In this document: positions 23,301 to 36,543 of the stretch, piece after piece
How the letters are laid out: every line of letters starts with the position of its first letter
Numbering within the stretch: position 1 is the first letter of the stretch
Program-made: the position numbers and the translations under genes
Assembly: GCA_013400155.1 (NCBI GenBank)
Contig: VXBM01000285.1
Span: 159,211 to 223,210 of the forward strand
Origin: Helopsaltes ochotensis
Taxonomy: Eukaryota; Chordata; Aves; Passeriformes; Locustellidae
DNA length: 64,000 nt
Direction: 5' to 3'
The notes under the pieces: model-generated
What the model saw: the letters and a program-made list of their open reading frames with translations, nothing else
Database searches by the model: none
What the model was told of the DNA's origin: nothing

Positions 23301-24274
23301 CCTTTTCAAAAACTTGTTCTTCCTGGCACTTCCTACTGGCATTTACCTTGTACCTGAGACAGGTAGTTGCTGTTGAGGGCCTAGATGGCACTCTGTCCTA
23401 CCACCATGAATTTGAGAGCTCCTTAGGAGGCATGGTGTGTGCCTGTACGCAGAGGAGGAATTAACAGCACCCTTAGGTGCTGTGCAGGTTGCCACACTGA
23501 AGGAAACCTCCAGTGACTTTCCTGTGGTTAACAAAGAGTGCTCTCTGGAAGATGTTGGTGCTTCAATCCAGTTTGCATTTTCTCTCCCTGGAACAGATGA
23601 CAAATATTTAAGTGATAGAAGCTGCCTTGATCATGTAAAATTCTGCCTCTGTGCTTTTTCTCCTAGACCAAGCCCTGCTGAGACTCTGGTGAAACCCCCC
23701 TGCCCTGCACCTGCCTGGCCCCCAGCATGGCCTGCTGGAGGATGTGGTGCCCCAAACACTTGATTTCTGAGCACATTTTCTTTCCTGGGGTCCAGGTAAA
23801 ACTGGCTTGTGGTCCTCATCCAGTCCTTGGTCAATCGGCTGCTCTAAAATCATCTTTAGAGACACACTCTGGTTTAGTGGCTTTTCATGGCCAAGGGAGC
23901 CACTCCTAGGCCGTGTGTGCTTCTGTCTGGGCCCTGCAGCCAGAAGGTTGCAATTATTTCCTTGCTCTTTCAGACTTTATTATGTTGCTCCACATGCCTT
24001 CATATGGCGAAGGACACTAACGAGCTTGGCTGGAATAATCCTTCCTTCTTGGCAAATACTTCCCCTGACTTGAAGCTGTGCAGTGAGACCTAGGAATCAT
24101 CTTTATCTTTTGCAGTGGGATGGTGATGCTGCTCACCCAGCGCTCTCCCTGCTGAGGCTGGTGTCCTTTCCTGTGGGAAAGGGAAGGAAATACTTCTGTT
24201 TTGGCTGTTTAGGAGTGTCTGCAGTTCACCAGGCACTAGGAATGTGCTGTTGCCAGGGTGATCCAGGCTGGCCA

Positions 24275-24308
24275 GTGCCATGTGCCGGTGCCATGTGCCG
24301 GTGCCATG
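24275..24308. repeat. 13-bp tandem repeat, 2.6 copies
   Basis: The unit gtgccatgtgccg is repeated perfectly at 24275 and 24288, with a partial copy (gtgccatg) from 24301. The unit itself contains two related gtgcc words. Confidence 0.93.
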
Positions 24309-24967
24309 ACTTCCCAGACCACTGGGGGAGTGGGTTAAGAATTCTGTGCCCAGTTAAGCACAGCAAGCACCAGCCTGCAGAGCTGCACAGGCAAATGCAG
24401 CGTGCAGTGAGGGAGTGGGATGGCTCTGTGGGAACTGTGGGCAAAGCAACACTGAAGATGCTTGAAATGCCTCGGAGCTGGTTGCTTTTCCTCATGCACT
24501 TTCTCAGATGAAGCTGGTGAACTTTCAGGTACTCTTTTACTTGCACAACACGTGGTCCAGCAGGTTAAATTGGATTCCTTCCTGCCCCTTAAGGCCCTGG
24601 AACTGCTCTGAATTTACCCCAGCAGAGCTGGGATTGGGGTTAAAGCAGATGGGAAACTTGGCGAGCCGTGCAGGCAGGATGGCCTTTGCAGGGCCCAGGC
24701 ACGAGTGCACATCTGTGTGCTTCTGCCATTCTGTGAATCTACAGAGAGAGGGGGCTTAAAAGGGGTTAGGAAAAAAAGGGAGAAATCATGGTGTGATGCA
24801 GTGTTTTGGCACGACTGAGTTATTTTGCTTAATAGTTTGGAGATGATTTAATCTTGGAGATAATTAAATTGAAGGTGTCATTTCAAAAGATAACAATGTC
24901 TGTATGAGCTCTGTTAGGTTTGGCATAAGCTCCAGCTTGTTTTGTGGGGATTGAGGGATTTTCTTGG

Positions 24968-25007
24968 GTGGAACATGGGGGAGGAAAGTGGAACATGGGG
25001 GAGGAAA
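24968..25007. repeat. 20-bp tandem duplication
   Basis: Two perfect copies of a purine-rich 20-mer (gtggaacatgggggaggaaa) sit head to tail. Confidence 0.93.
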
Positions 25008-25989
25008 GGCAAGGCTAGTTTGATGGTATTTATTTCCACCCTTTCTTGCTATAAAATAATCTGACATAATGCAGAGCAAGAAAGCAACCCCTGTGACTTC
25101 AAGGGGTTGAGAGCAAAATACTCCCCTGGACTTCAGTGTAGCTTCTGACAAAGAAACATCTTAGATCAAGTCCCATCTTCATGTGTCTGCTCCCATGACC
25201 TGCTCAGGGAGAGAAACTGGTCTGTGAAACAGTGCTGGGTCAGGAACCTGTGAGCTCTGCAGGGACCATTCTTAGGGGTGCGGGGTCCCAGGTCCTTCTG
25301 GGCTCCCCAAATGTTACTCTTTTCTCCACTGTCGCTTATTTCAGCTGGAAGATCCCTGTATGTGTAGCTGATGTGGTTTGTGGCTTGTTCCGTGCCTCTC
25401 CTGCAGCACAGCTTTGCCTGACAGCCTCCAACCCCAAGAGGGGAAGTTCCCTGCCCTGTGCTGGGCACGACTCAGTTTGTGGTGCCTGTGGGGACGTGCT
25501 AATCCTTATACTTTGGGTACAGGTCTCCTCCAGAGCTGTGTGTGATGTGGGGGACTCACCCAGCCAAAATTTAACATTTAGCCTTGTGGTATGTGACCTA
25601 CAGGTGACTGGAACACGTGTTCCAGAACTGAGGTGCCAGCCTGCTCCTATAGACCCTCTTGCATGCAGTTTTGCCAGCCAGAATCCCTGTGAGTTGGCAG
25701 GGAGCCCTCAGTCCCACGTGCCAGGGCTCTGCTCCATCCCTGCCGTGCCCAGGCCCTGCCTGTGACACGGGGCTGACCAGGGGAGCTGGGCTGGTGGGGA
25801 GCAGGTCCCTGCTCAGGACATCTGCCTGGCTGAGCTCTCTCCTGACTGTCCTTAAAGATGCTTCCTCAGCCCAGCCCTACTCAGCAATGGGTTTGTGCAG
25901 CAAGAGACTGGTAGCAGTTCTCCTTCTCTTTGAACACGGCATTTTTAGTGATATTTTACCTTGTTCCTAAATGCTGTATTTATTTCTCT

Positions 25990-26045
25990 GGGTCTCAGAG
26001 CTCTGCTGCCACCAGTTTAACACCAGCTGTGTGACCCTCAGAGAA
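25990..26045 (+). repeat. Possible MIR-like SINE core trace
   Basis: The words ctctgctgccaccag and agctgtgtgaccctcagaga, in this order and spacing, resemble the MIR centre (gctctgccactaac...agctgtgtgaccttgggcaa). The match is short, so the call is weak. Confidence 0.33.
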
Positions 26046-29000
26046 GAAAGGCTCTATGTAATACTGTGTGTGTGTTTGTATTTTTTTTCACTTTAGCTCT
26101 GATGTGAAAAGCCCTGTCTGAGCATTTAAGTGGCGTGGCTTGTGATATACACCAATTTATGCAGAGGTTGGCAGGAGGTTTTTTTCCTTGCCAGCAGGAG
26201 AAGGAAGGGGACCTGGGACCTCCTTCTGGTGAATTACTTAGAAAAACAGCCAACATTTAAAATTACAGGTTTGGAATTGAACTATAAATTCCAGTGAAGT
26301 AAAAGATCCATGAATAATATGTCATTAGACTGAAATATAATTTGTTTGTATGTTTTAAGCAGCAGAAAGGAAACAGGATATAATTCCTATTAGCAACGTA
26401 TATATTTTCCCCAAGCAAGAACCAGCTGCCTGATGGAAAGTTTATGTTTGCTCCATAAACGTTTTTAACTGTTTGGTTGTATTGGGTTCTTGTTCCAGAA
26501 GTATAGAGAGCTGTAATCTCTCCTAGCTCAGCTGGGTTGACGTGCTACTCTCAGTCTGGGATTGTGTGCCCTCTGTTCAGTGTGAGCATGTCATGGGTTG
26601 CCACAGATTTAACACAAGATCCAGAAATCAAGAGTAAGTTTGTCTGTCTGCTCTGATGGGCGTCTTGAGAATTACAAGCCAGACTCACGGAAGATCTCAC
26701 ATCTTTGCCCAGATCTGACCAACTCTTCTGTGAGCTGGAAAATTCTGGTGAGACAAGAGGAGGTATTTTTACAACGGACTTCTTGCATTTCTCACATAGG
26801 GTTGGACCCAGTGTAATCATAGAGCACTTTTGGTGTTTTTGTGGGGACCACATGATTTTGTTTATGCCATTAGATATCTGGGTGAACTGGACCCAAGCTG
26901 TTGGATTTGCTTTTGTTTGAGATAGAAATTGCCATAGATTCGTCCACAAAAAAGTTTAAGGCACTTGTGGTGCCCTTCAGTGTTTGCCCTTTCAGCGAGC
27001 AGAGGTGAACACTGGCTGAAGAATCTGGAGTTTATCTCATTTTCTTTTATCGTTCTCTGCTCACTGGGATGATGGTGACATTGTGGCTGTACCTGCTTAT
27101 CTCACAGCAGGTAGCTGTGGAAGGCAAAAGCTTACAGAAAGGTATGTTTTTTAGAATGATTTCAGTTTAATAGTTTTGGGTCCCATCTTGTGTTTAAGTT
27201 GGGAGGCTGGAGTATGGGAGTTGGTTTGGGAAATTATGCTGGCTCCAAAGTGGTGCAGCCCAGGGGTGGATTTGGGCTCACAAAGAGCTTTTGTGGGTTG
27301 TGTAAAGGTTCTGAGCTTCCTGCACATCTTAATGACCTTGATAAGGGCTTGCTGTGAATTCAGCTTCAGAGAAATTGAGAAATAAAAAGAGGACAAATTA
27401 TTCAAACATGCTCTGTGTTGACACCTGGCACTGCAGGAGGCTGAAGGAGCAGTATCTGTCCAGCAGATAGTGCAGATACCAGTAGGTTAAATGTGTAACT
27501 CTGGAGGTCCTGGGCCATTCTCACTGCTTGGAATTGGAAGCAACTCAGCCAAAGGCAGTGGAAGAACATTTTGATAAAGATGGCATAAACAGAAGTGTGG
27601 TGGAGACTGGTCGCACCCCTGCGAATCCCGGGCCGAGCCAGAAAGAGTTAAAGAGCTCCTGTCCAGGGAGTAATGGCAGGAGCTGCCATTTGGTGCTGAC
27701 AGACAGGGAGTCACTTGCTGCCTGCAGCTTCTATCAATTTCCACTCCGTTGTCAGCAGGCTGTAAATAAAACCTCTGCTGGGCTGCTCTTTGTGCTGGCT
27801 CCGGGACTGCAGCCGCCTCCGGGCGAGCTCTGATGGATCTCGAGGCCTGATGGACATCCCGGGGCCTGCAGGGGCCTCCTGCAATCACTCAGGGCTGGGG
27901 ACACGTCCCAGCATCCCCACATCCTGCTGGCATGGCCCCACAGCCTTCCAGAGGCAGGAGGAGGCCCAGGGCACTCTGTGTTTCTGTGGGGTTGCTGGTT
28001 CGCCCCGAGGAAATAAACTGCTGTCTGATGGGAACTGGGCTCCACTTTTTTGGCAGCTTCGAGAGAGCGAAATAGGATTAAAACTAAATGGAGGAATTCC
28101 TCTTTTCAAAAAGAAAAATGGAAGAGGAGGGAAAGGGTCCAGCTTGAAATCGAGCTGAATGTTGCTGCTCACCCTTGGAGTTGCTCCGAAGGCACACAAA
28201 AACTGACTTGTGTGTTTTTGGGAGTGCCCTGGCCCAGCACAGCGAGCAATGAAACAGGGGCCCTGAGCTGTGCTTTGTGGCTCCACAACCAACCCCTGCG
28301 TGTGATGGGGACCAAAGTACTCAGGCCAGCTTTTCAGACACAGTCAATAATTTTGGGGCTGTCTGATTTGGGAGTTTCCAAATCCAAGCAGCTTCCACTG
28401 GCTTCTGTTGGTGGCTCGGGGTAGGCAGAGCCTTAAACAAGAAAACAACCACCACCCCCTGCTGCTGCTGCTCAGACATCCCAGCTTAAGACACACAAAG
28501 TCTCCAGCTCCCAAGTCCTCTTTCCACACCAGAAAATGTTGACTTTCATCTTTGTCTGTTTCTTCATCCTTAAAATAACAATTTTACAACCAATTGCTTA
28601 TACCTGATAGTAGATGTAAGGATAATAATAAAAAAGTTAGCTTCCTCAAAGGAAACAGTTGTGAAGCAAATAAATGTGGTGCCAAAGCTTTCATGATGCC
28701 CCTGTCTCTATGGGAGGCTCAGATGCAGTGTAACTCTCTGTTTTGAACTAATTTAGAGCATTTCTTTTCAGGCTCCTGTGAGTCTTGTCCTCTCTGAACA
28801 TGGGTGTTCCCATTCTCCAGTTTGTTTTTCACATCTGTGCGGTCATCTGGAACAGTCCAGTTCCCAGGGCAGGCTGGATGGAGAGCACTGGATTTGAGCA
28901 GGATGGTGTTCTTCCCCAGGAAATGGTGATTCGAGATCACTCCAAAGCAACAACCCCAGGAGGAGACTGGCAAAGCTGCAGCTTTGGGGGTTTGAATGGT

Positions 29001-32000
29001 GGCTGTGGTCTCTGAAATGAGGCTGAAAGCTTTTAGATTCTATTAAATGGGCATTTTTTATTTGCATTTGCTGCTGTGATAAAGGCAGGGGCTGTTCATG
29101 TCCCCTCCTGCCTGAGGGCAGAGTGTTTGGTGCTGTAATTTTAGCTGTTCAGCATCTGCTCAGTTACACCCCTGCTCGAGAAGGGGACTCAGCACTAAAC
29201 TTTCCAGGTCTGTCTGCAGTTGATCTGCTTCAGCCCTACTGGCATTTTTGATGGGAATTTTATGACTTCTTTCTTGCAAGTTTGGTACACATTTTGTTTT
29301 CTTTGGAGCCAGTATTGGCTCCTCGTGCCTTTCTTTTGGAAGCTCCAGTGATCAATGCCTTTGGTTGTGGGAACTCTTGCAGAGAAATGTTCTGTCATCA
29401 TTTATGGGGGTACGGGAAAAACAGATGAAGAAGTATAATATATGCCAAATATCCTCAGAACTGCTCTTATCTGATATCTACAGCTGTACTTGTTTAATGG
29501 TAATATGATTTTGCTTAGCTGGACCTTTCTGTAGAGAAGTTTTTTGTTAAAAACGTGGAGTTCTCTGAAATCAGGCATCTTTGTTCAGCAACTAGAATTA
29601 TCTGTGTTGGTATCTGTATTTTACTGCGTTGAGATTGGTTTTTAATACTCTGTGTTTTCTAAAGTCACATTCTGGTGGAAGCCATCAGCAGGAAAGGAGC
29701 TGTTGTGGTTTCAGAAGCTGGATGCTCTCCACTGGTTGGCTGGATAAGATACACCACCTTATTTTTAATCCGGTGGCTCTGCCACCCAGGTTGGCACCTT
29801 GGGTAGATTCTTGAATAAAAATAGGAATTCTTGGGTAGCACGAGCCAGCAGGACAGATTCTCCATTTGTGTCACTGTCACATGGGATGTTTGTGCTGCCT
29901 TACGCTCGGCCACCATCTGCTCCTGAGCCTGTTAAGTCATCTGAGCAATTAGTCCAAGCTCATTCATCAACCATGGACTATTTTTGCTTATTTTTGTATC
30001 TCGTTCATCACAGTGCCTGGACCTAATGAAGGGAGTGTGGTGCAGATGCCAAGGCAGGTAAGTGAAGTAAGAAAAACTAAAAGTTCTCAGATCCCCCTGG
30101 TAACTTTTGTAACCAAACAAGCTGATTTTGAAGACAGAGCACTTGGCCTTTTAAGGGAAATCTGTTGTTCAGTCTGGTAATTCAGACTAACACTTAATCT
30201 TTAACTCCTGCATCACTGTTATGACCCAAGGCAAGGCATCCGTTCCTTTTGCAAAAGAATTGTAATCCAAGCCCTGACCATTCCGGATAGTGATGATAAA
30301 ACAGGAGCTTTTAAAGCACTCACTGCACGAAGCCAACAGTTACAACAACATTTTTAATAGGTGTAAAAGTGCCTAAAAATATTACCTGCCTACACAAATA
30401 AGTTTAAATCCGAGTAAGGAGTAGAGTCTCTTAAACACATCAGCCTAAGAGTCAAAAAACTTTTTTTATTTAAAGTGAAAAGCTTAAATAATTTCCGCAG
30501 AAAGCCAGTTTGTAACTTAAGCCTTCCCAGGGAATGATCCAACGTCCAGTCTAATCGTTTTATGTGACTATTTAATCTACTGTTTAACAAACAAAAATAC
30601 TTGCAGTACCATAGCAACTACTGCAGATTGGTGCCCTTGGGACAGAGATCAGCTTCCTGATCTAAAGCAAACCTGCCTACTCTATATTCTAAGATACACT
30701 TTAGGGCAACCTTGTGGAATCATAAGGAACACTCTCAAATGCAGGCTAAAATGGACCCATTTTTTGGATGTGATTGTTTCATTCACTGGCCCAAAGATGC
30801 ATAAATGTGCTCCTTGCTTTGGGATAAATATGCAGCCATATTCTGCAAGGCTTCAAGGCCATGAAGGTTTCCAGCATTTTTCCTGGTTGTAGGTGTATTA
30901 TAGCTAGAAATCACTATATTATTTGTGCATAAAAACTCTGTGTGTTGAGTTTCAGAGGAATGCCCAGCTAATGGGGTTATATTTAAGGTGACAAAGAAGC
31001 TTTCCTACTCTGACTGTGGCTGTAAAGCTTTAGGAAACTTTGCAGAAACTTTATCACTGGTTTTGATAAAAGGCTCTGTTGTGTGTCTACACCCCAATCT
31101 ACACTCCTGATTCCCTTCCTTTTTCCTGGATGTTTATTCACTGCTGCAACTCGGGTTTCTGTCACAGCCTTTCATATGCTTTGCTCTGGTGCTGTTGGAT
31201 CTGCAGCATATTGAGGAAACCACCATGGACGCTCAAAAATGCAAATTACTTGTGATCCTCTTTCAATCAGCCACATTTGTGTCCCCTGATGAACCTGCCC
31301 TGGACCTATGGCTGTCCTGGCACAAAGCGACTGGGCTTTATTTTGGGCAGCATGGATTTTTCCTTAGGCTAGAAGTACTTCCAAACCTTCCATACTTTGT
31401 TTTGCATCTAGAGCTGGTCAAGATTTTCCCAACAGAGCTGATTTGTGTCAGAAAACACAGACTATGTGAGATCTTTGTTGTTGTTGTGAGAGATGTGTCA
31501 AAACTGCTGGCAGGGCCAGAGAGGCAGGAGTGATGCTGGTGACCAGCTCCAGGTCTCCTGATGGGCTCTGTGGCTGCCTGGGAAGGGTGGGCAGGGATCA
31601 AACCAGGGTGAGCTGGGACACTGTAAGGTGCTCATCCCCTGAATACCCCCCTCATCAGCTGCCCCCAGGCTGGAGGACATGCCAGTGGATGCATCCTTGT
31701 CTGGGAAAATCTGCAGTGTGGTATTTCCTTTTCTCCTCTTGCACAGCCAGCCAAATATTGGCTATTTGGCATTGTCTTTGAAGCATAGATTCCTCTCTGG
31801 TCTTGTTTGCAAGGGAGGTCTGACTGGGACAGAAGAGCTGGTTGCTGTCCCTCTGTGTTTTACAGAGTGTGGGGCTGCTCTTGGGGTGTTTCCCATCCTC
31901 TGGTTGGGTGCCTGAATCCTTGCATGGCATTACAGCCTGGTTTGCAGGCAGGAAAGAAGGGACACATTTTGGGATTTTTTTTTTTTAGTGCTCCCAGGAA

Positions 32001-32607
32001 TATGCATTGCCATTAAAGTTTTTGGGCAGTGATGGTGTGATCTATATAGTAAATATTTGTCTATTCCCTTTCCCCCCCTCCCTCTTTTTTGCTTTTCTTT
32101 TCTCCTGTTAATCTGTGAACTCTCATTTCTGCTCTCTCCTCTTCTGTAGTAACAGCACCAACAAAATCTGTTAGTATGTTTGCCCAAGAGAAATAATTTG
32201 TCATATATGTATGTAAAGTTTGAGAACCTTTCTGGTTCAAAAGCACAAATAAAATGTTGAGCTACCACAATCCTAAAGCAAATTACTGTACTTCATCTAA
32301 AAAGAATCCTCCCTCATTGCAGGATCTCTGGGCACTCTGTGTAAAATGATATCCTACCAAGAGGTAGAACTTATTAATGAAAGTTTTGACAGAGAAGATT
32401 TCACTTTGAAAATAATGTTCCCCAAAACTTTTATAATAATTGGGTTTGAAACAAGGCTGTGCAGACACAATAATTTCCAGGCTGAGTGGTCATATATAAC
32501 TTTCTTCTATAGATTGTTTTTTCCCCCTTTTCCCTTAAAATCCTTCCTCATAATTGGCCCTGCCATAGATTTAATACTGGAAACCCCCAGTACAGTATAA
32601 CAAAGAC

Positions 32608-32608
<1 letters not shown>

Positions 32609-32651
<43 letters not shown>
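32609..32651. repeat. Pure poly-A tract (A43)
   Basis: There are 43 consecutive A with no interruption, preceded by cagtataacaaagacc and followed by gcaaggaaaaagcagg. A perfect tract this long is either very young or an assembly/sequencing artefact. I looked upstream for a copy of the right flank as a target-site duplication and for a recognisable retrocopied gene, and found neither. Confidence 0.97.
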
Positions 32652-32657
<6 letters not shown>

Positions 32658-33790
32658 AAAAAGCAGGACGCTTCCTCCAAGCTTTCTTGGACTTCCCCTT
32701 TTCAAATTATCCTTGGTCTTGAAACAATTTAAAATCAAAATTGTGCTTTCCATTGCAAGCCCAATAAACTGAGATCATGGCCTTTCTCAGTGAGCTCTGT
32801 CTTCCCCTTCTGTCCAGTCTGTGCCTTTGTTCTGCACATAACTCAATAACACCTGAATCATATTAATATCAATATCAATCAAAGTGCCTTGCCACTTTAA
32901 TTACTGTAATTTATTTTTAAAATCTTTAATTACATGCTTAAGGACTGTGCTTGTTGTACTGAGAGCTGTATCTGGATTATTTACTCAGAGCTGTGAGTTG
33001 GTGTTTTCCCTTTTATCCCTGGGGACATGATGGGAAATGTTGCTTTGAGTGATATCCTGTGGGGTTTAGGGGAGAGCAGGGCCCATCCATCTCCTGCTAC
33101 AGCAGAACTGCAGGGGAAGCTTGCAAGGCACCATGAAAGCTCAGGGGGTCAAGCAAAGGAAATCTTAAAGCAGTGGAGATCTGGGTTAGATCCCCTGGCC
33201 TTGGATTAGGGATTGTGTCTGTGACAGGACACTGGTTCTACCAGGTGTGCAGCAGTTCACCTAACTCAGGTTAAAATCACTGGCAGAGTTCACAAATTGA
33301 TTTTCTCTTGTGCATTCATTGGAATTAACTGTTCTTGTGCACACTGACTGAGGGGATGGGGCTGTTCACGTCACTTGGACATCCCACAGGAAATACTCTT
33401 AGAAATCTAATGATTGGTACAGGTTACTTTGCCAGTTTGTTGCTTGGGCAAATCGGCTTGTGGTCATTAAAGCATTGTTCTGGGAGGGAGAAGGAGCTGC
33501 TTGTCCCCTCCCAAATTTAGATGATATCCACATGCAGATATTTGACTGAAAATTGCTTTGATAGTCTGGTTCTTTAACTAGTGCAAAGCCCATGTAGAAA
33601 TGCTTATTTTGGGTTGCCTTAGGAGTAGGGATGTGTCCTGCTCGCTGCAGGTTGATGAGTGTCAGGACATCAGTTTGGCAGGCTGCTGCCATTCTGTGCC
33701 CTCTCTGCATATTGTGACACAGAGGACGATCTGTTGGCTAAAAAAACCTGAGTGTGCTAGGAAATGGTTCACCTGACTTGGGCTAACCAC
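32652..33790 (+). other. COL26A1 intron between the poly-A tract and a CR1 fragment
   Basis: Unique sequence. The segment 32855-32960 is AT-rich and contains clustered TAAT/ATTA words (for example tcatattaatatcaatatca and ctttaattactgtaattta). No exon was recognised. Confidence 0.55.
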
Positions 33791-33885
33791 TGAATCCCAC
33801 AATGGTTTGGGTTGGAAAGGACCTTAAAGCTCATTTTGTTCCACCCCCTGCCATTGTCACGACATCTTCCACTAGCCTCAGGTAC
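33791..33885 (-). repeat. CR1 LINE, 3' end on the minus strand
   Basis: On the + strand it reads gaatcccacaatggtttggg, ttggaaaggaccttaaagct, then ccaccccctgccattgtcac and catcttccactagcctcagg. This is the reverse complement of the CR1 3' end (ggtccctt/ccaacccaaaccattctgtgattc preceded by the tagtggaaggtgtc...ggcagggggtggaac segment). The direction is opposite to the EMI exon. Sequence on to about 33950 may be a further, more diverged part. Confidence 0.92.
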
Positions 33886-36526
33886 CTCTAAATACCCTCT
33901 TCTCCCATTTCCCATCCAGACCTTTAGTGAGTTCTTGGCCAGCATTGCAGTGGGGAAAAAAAGCTGAGTCTTGTGCCCTTGCAGCACCATGAAGAGAAAG
34001 CTCTGCCCTCCAAGGGCTGGTGTTGCAGTGATGCAGTGTTGTGCTTCCCAGGTGAATCAATTGTGGATACACTGAAGGCCATCTCATTTTTAAAATGGTT
34101 TCCTGGCCCTTGAGATTGGGATTTATCCTATACCTTGATATGGAGTAGCATTATTTTAATTGTTCTTGGTGTGGTGCAGGACAGATCCAGCTTTGGGTGG
34201 GAGGAATGAGAGCCTCTGGGAAGCACAGGGGTGTTTGTCTGTTGTCTGGCTGCTTGATTAAATTGCTGGGAGTTCAGCTGCTTGAGCAGCCGAGTTTTAG
34301 TGCATGATTTGTGTTTTGAGGGTTGTCAGGAGGCCTAGATCCTTGAACCAGCATGCTTTGTGCTTTTTTCTTTTTCATCTTAATTTTGAATAAATAAAAC
34401 TAAATTATGGTGACAACTTCTGGAATTTTATCACTCTCAAAGCTTCTCCAAATACTGGGCCTGCTCAGATCCCAGGCAGCCAAGTGAGGAACATCTGTCT
34501 ATCACATAACATCTGTCTATGAGTAAGATAAATTAAGAGGCTTTACTATTGGTCTGTCAAAATTATCGGACTTAGAGCTAGGAATGGAAACGGAGACCTT
34601 TGCTGTGCTCCTCAGACCACCCTTCCAACCACATGTTTATGTTTCTGTGCTCAGGCTCCTCTCAAACACGTGCAATTACTGACCTGTGCTGCTCATGCTA
34701 TCAGGCATCTCCATTAAATTTATTATCCTGCAAAAGATCTAAGCTTTTGCATAGTTATACCCTGGCTGTGTTCCTTTGTGAATTATTTACGGTAGTATTT
34801 TTGGTCTTCAGTCATCCAGTTTTGGCTAAAACTCTTCTTCCTCCAGTTTCCTGCCATTTATCCTTCATGCTTGAAGCCAGACTTTTAGATTGTACGATTA
34901 CTGCATTTCAGGTGGTGTTGTTCACCTCTACCTTAGAAGGAACAGTTTTATCCAGCAGACGTTACTGAGGCTTTAGGTAGCAGATGAACATTTTTTCCAT
35001 CTTAAGGGGGATGGTGTCAGAAGCTTTGTATGGAAAACAAGGAATTAGAAGTCTCTGCTTTTAATAAGCCAAGGTTATTTTGTAACATAGGGAGGGGTCT
35101 TGGTTTTTAACAATTGTGTTTTGGCCGTTGATTTTGTTTGCTGCCATTTGAGTTTCTCAGCTGGACAATGAAAAAATATTCCTATTTTAGCCAGATTTTA
35201 CAGTAAGCCCTGTTTTTCACTTCCATCAAGAGAATTTACATGTGGGAGAGCTGCAAGGGATCAGATATTTTCTTTCTTTATGTTGTTGTCTTTTCACTTG
35301 TCATGCTCCAGGACAGTCCTGTGATCTTTGTTTTGTCAAGCAAATATTGCTGATTTTTTAAAACCCAGAAGAATATGTCACCAGGAGTTACAAACTTTGG
35401 AACTTCAGAACAAACAGAAAAAGCTCACCTGTGGAAAACTTACGATAAAAGACAGACTTTACTATCTTCCCTCTAATTATAACAGTGACTGCAAAGGTAC
35501 TGGAGATGGAAAAGATGAATCCATTGCCTGTAGTGGCTTTATAGCCAATGTAACTGCAGAAAATAACCTGGTTTCTTACTGAAGGTGAAGAGGGAGAGAA
35601 TTAACTCTTCTGACACCTGAGAGAGGCTTTGTGAGTGTGAAAGCTGGTCCTTGCTAATGGAGATTTCTCAGTATTTTTGACTCTAAATGCAGATGTTATG
35701 TAGGCAGGATAAGAATAAGTGGGTGATAATGTTTCAGTAAGAAAAAAGGAATTACTCTGAAGGGTCTGTGGCAGAAGGGCAGCAGCAGCAGATGTCTGTG
35801 TGCCTGTGTCTCCTTCACTCTTGCCCAATCCCATACAAATTAAACCTATTTAATCATCCTTGCTCCATTTTACAAGCTGTGCATGGGTTCACATATTAAC
35901 TCTAGTTTGCCTTAGCTATAACAGCATCACAGATGATGGATGGACTGTCGTGCATGTCCTTGTTCTTTTAACAGAGATGGGAACACTCTTCCTGCAGGCA
36001 GGTTCTCATTTCTCTTTCTGCTTTCTCCATTGCTGTCTGGTTGACAAGAAGATCTTTGTTCTGTAGGAGTTTATCTGCTCCTGCTCTTTGCTCTGCACCT
36101 GGAGCCAAGATATTGATTTGTGGCACTGTGTAATCCCATCCATAGCAACCCACTGGGACAGCTTGAGCAGTGTGGGGATGCTCCAGGTGGGAAGGACACA
36201 GAAAGGGGAGGATCTCTGAAAACTGGAGAATCCTCTCCTACAAATACCCTGCAAAACAGAAATGTCAGGACAGCCCCGTGCGTATGAGTCCTGAGATTTT
36301 CTTCACAAGTGCCTTTAGTAATTGTAAAGGTCTCTTTTGGGAAAACTTTTGACAACCTCTAAATGCCCAGCGTGGTTTAGAGTTTCTCTTTGAAGCATGC
36401 CTTTGCCTTGAACTGTCTTTTTGGGGATAGCTCTTCTCGCCCTCCCCACCTGCTTATCTCCTGATCTCTTTCATGTTGAACTGTGAGGCTTGGTTAAAAT
36501 AACTGTGCAGTTTTTAGGGGAGCCAG

Positions 36527-36543
36527 AACAACAACAACAACAA
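36527..36543. repeat. (AAC)n microsatellite
   Basis: Five and two-thirds perfect AAC units (17 bases). Confidence 0.9.

Larger units (their letters stand above)
14529..24274 (+). other. COL26A1 intron, third part: unique sequence with weak repeat traces
   Basis: No exon was recognised. The stretch holds a weak MIR-like trace at 15708-15785, a (GT)n-rich patch near 18487-18512 and an 11-bp tandem duplication at 20323-20344. An RFX-like motif, gttgccatggggac, lies at 16857-16870. A diverged internal duplication lies around 21145-21250. Overlapping open frames on both strands around 16.0-18.4 kb and 22.0-22.5 kb show no family motif and are treated as chance. Confidence 0.55.
24309..32608 (+). 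other. COL26A1 intron, fourth part: unique sequence with a CpG-richer patch
   Basis: No exon was recognised. The stretch holds a 20-bp tandem duplication at 24968-25007, a weak SINE trace near 25990-26045 and a short CpG-richer segment at about 27605-27850. The AT-rich segment at 24820-24900 (with ataattaaattg words) is repeat-free. The 114-codon frame at 31189-31533 and the overlapping frames at 27.5-28.4 kb match nothing I know. Confidence 0.55.

Noticed and set aside
23437..23763. 108-codon plus-strand frame with protein-like composition
   Set aside because: No splice, promoter or family signal. The proline-rich end comes from a C-rich stretch and an overlapping minus-strand frame exists.
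27790..28158. Frame containing DIPGPAGAS, considered as a collagen exon
   Set aside because: Only one or two Gly-X-Y triplets are present and the spacing breaks immediately; COL26A1 collagen exons should show long uninterrupted triplets.
31189..31533. 114-codon plus-strand frame
   Set aside because: No recognisable domain and no splice context; most likely a chance frame.
35328..35582. 84-codon frame rich in Lys/Asn, considered as an exon
   Set aside because: No acceptor or donor at sensible positions and no family match.
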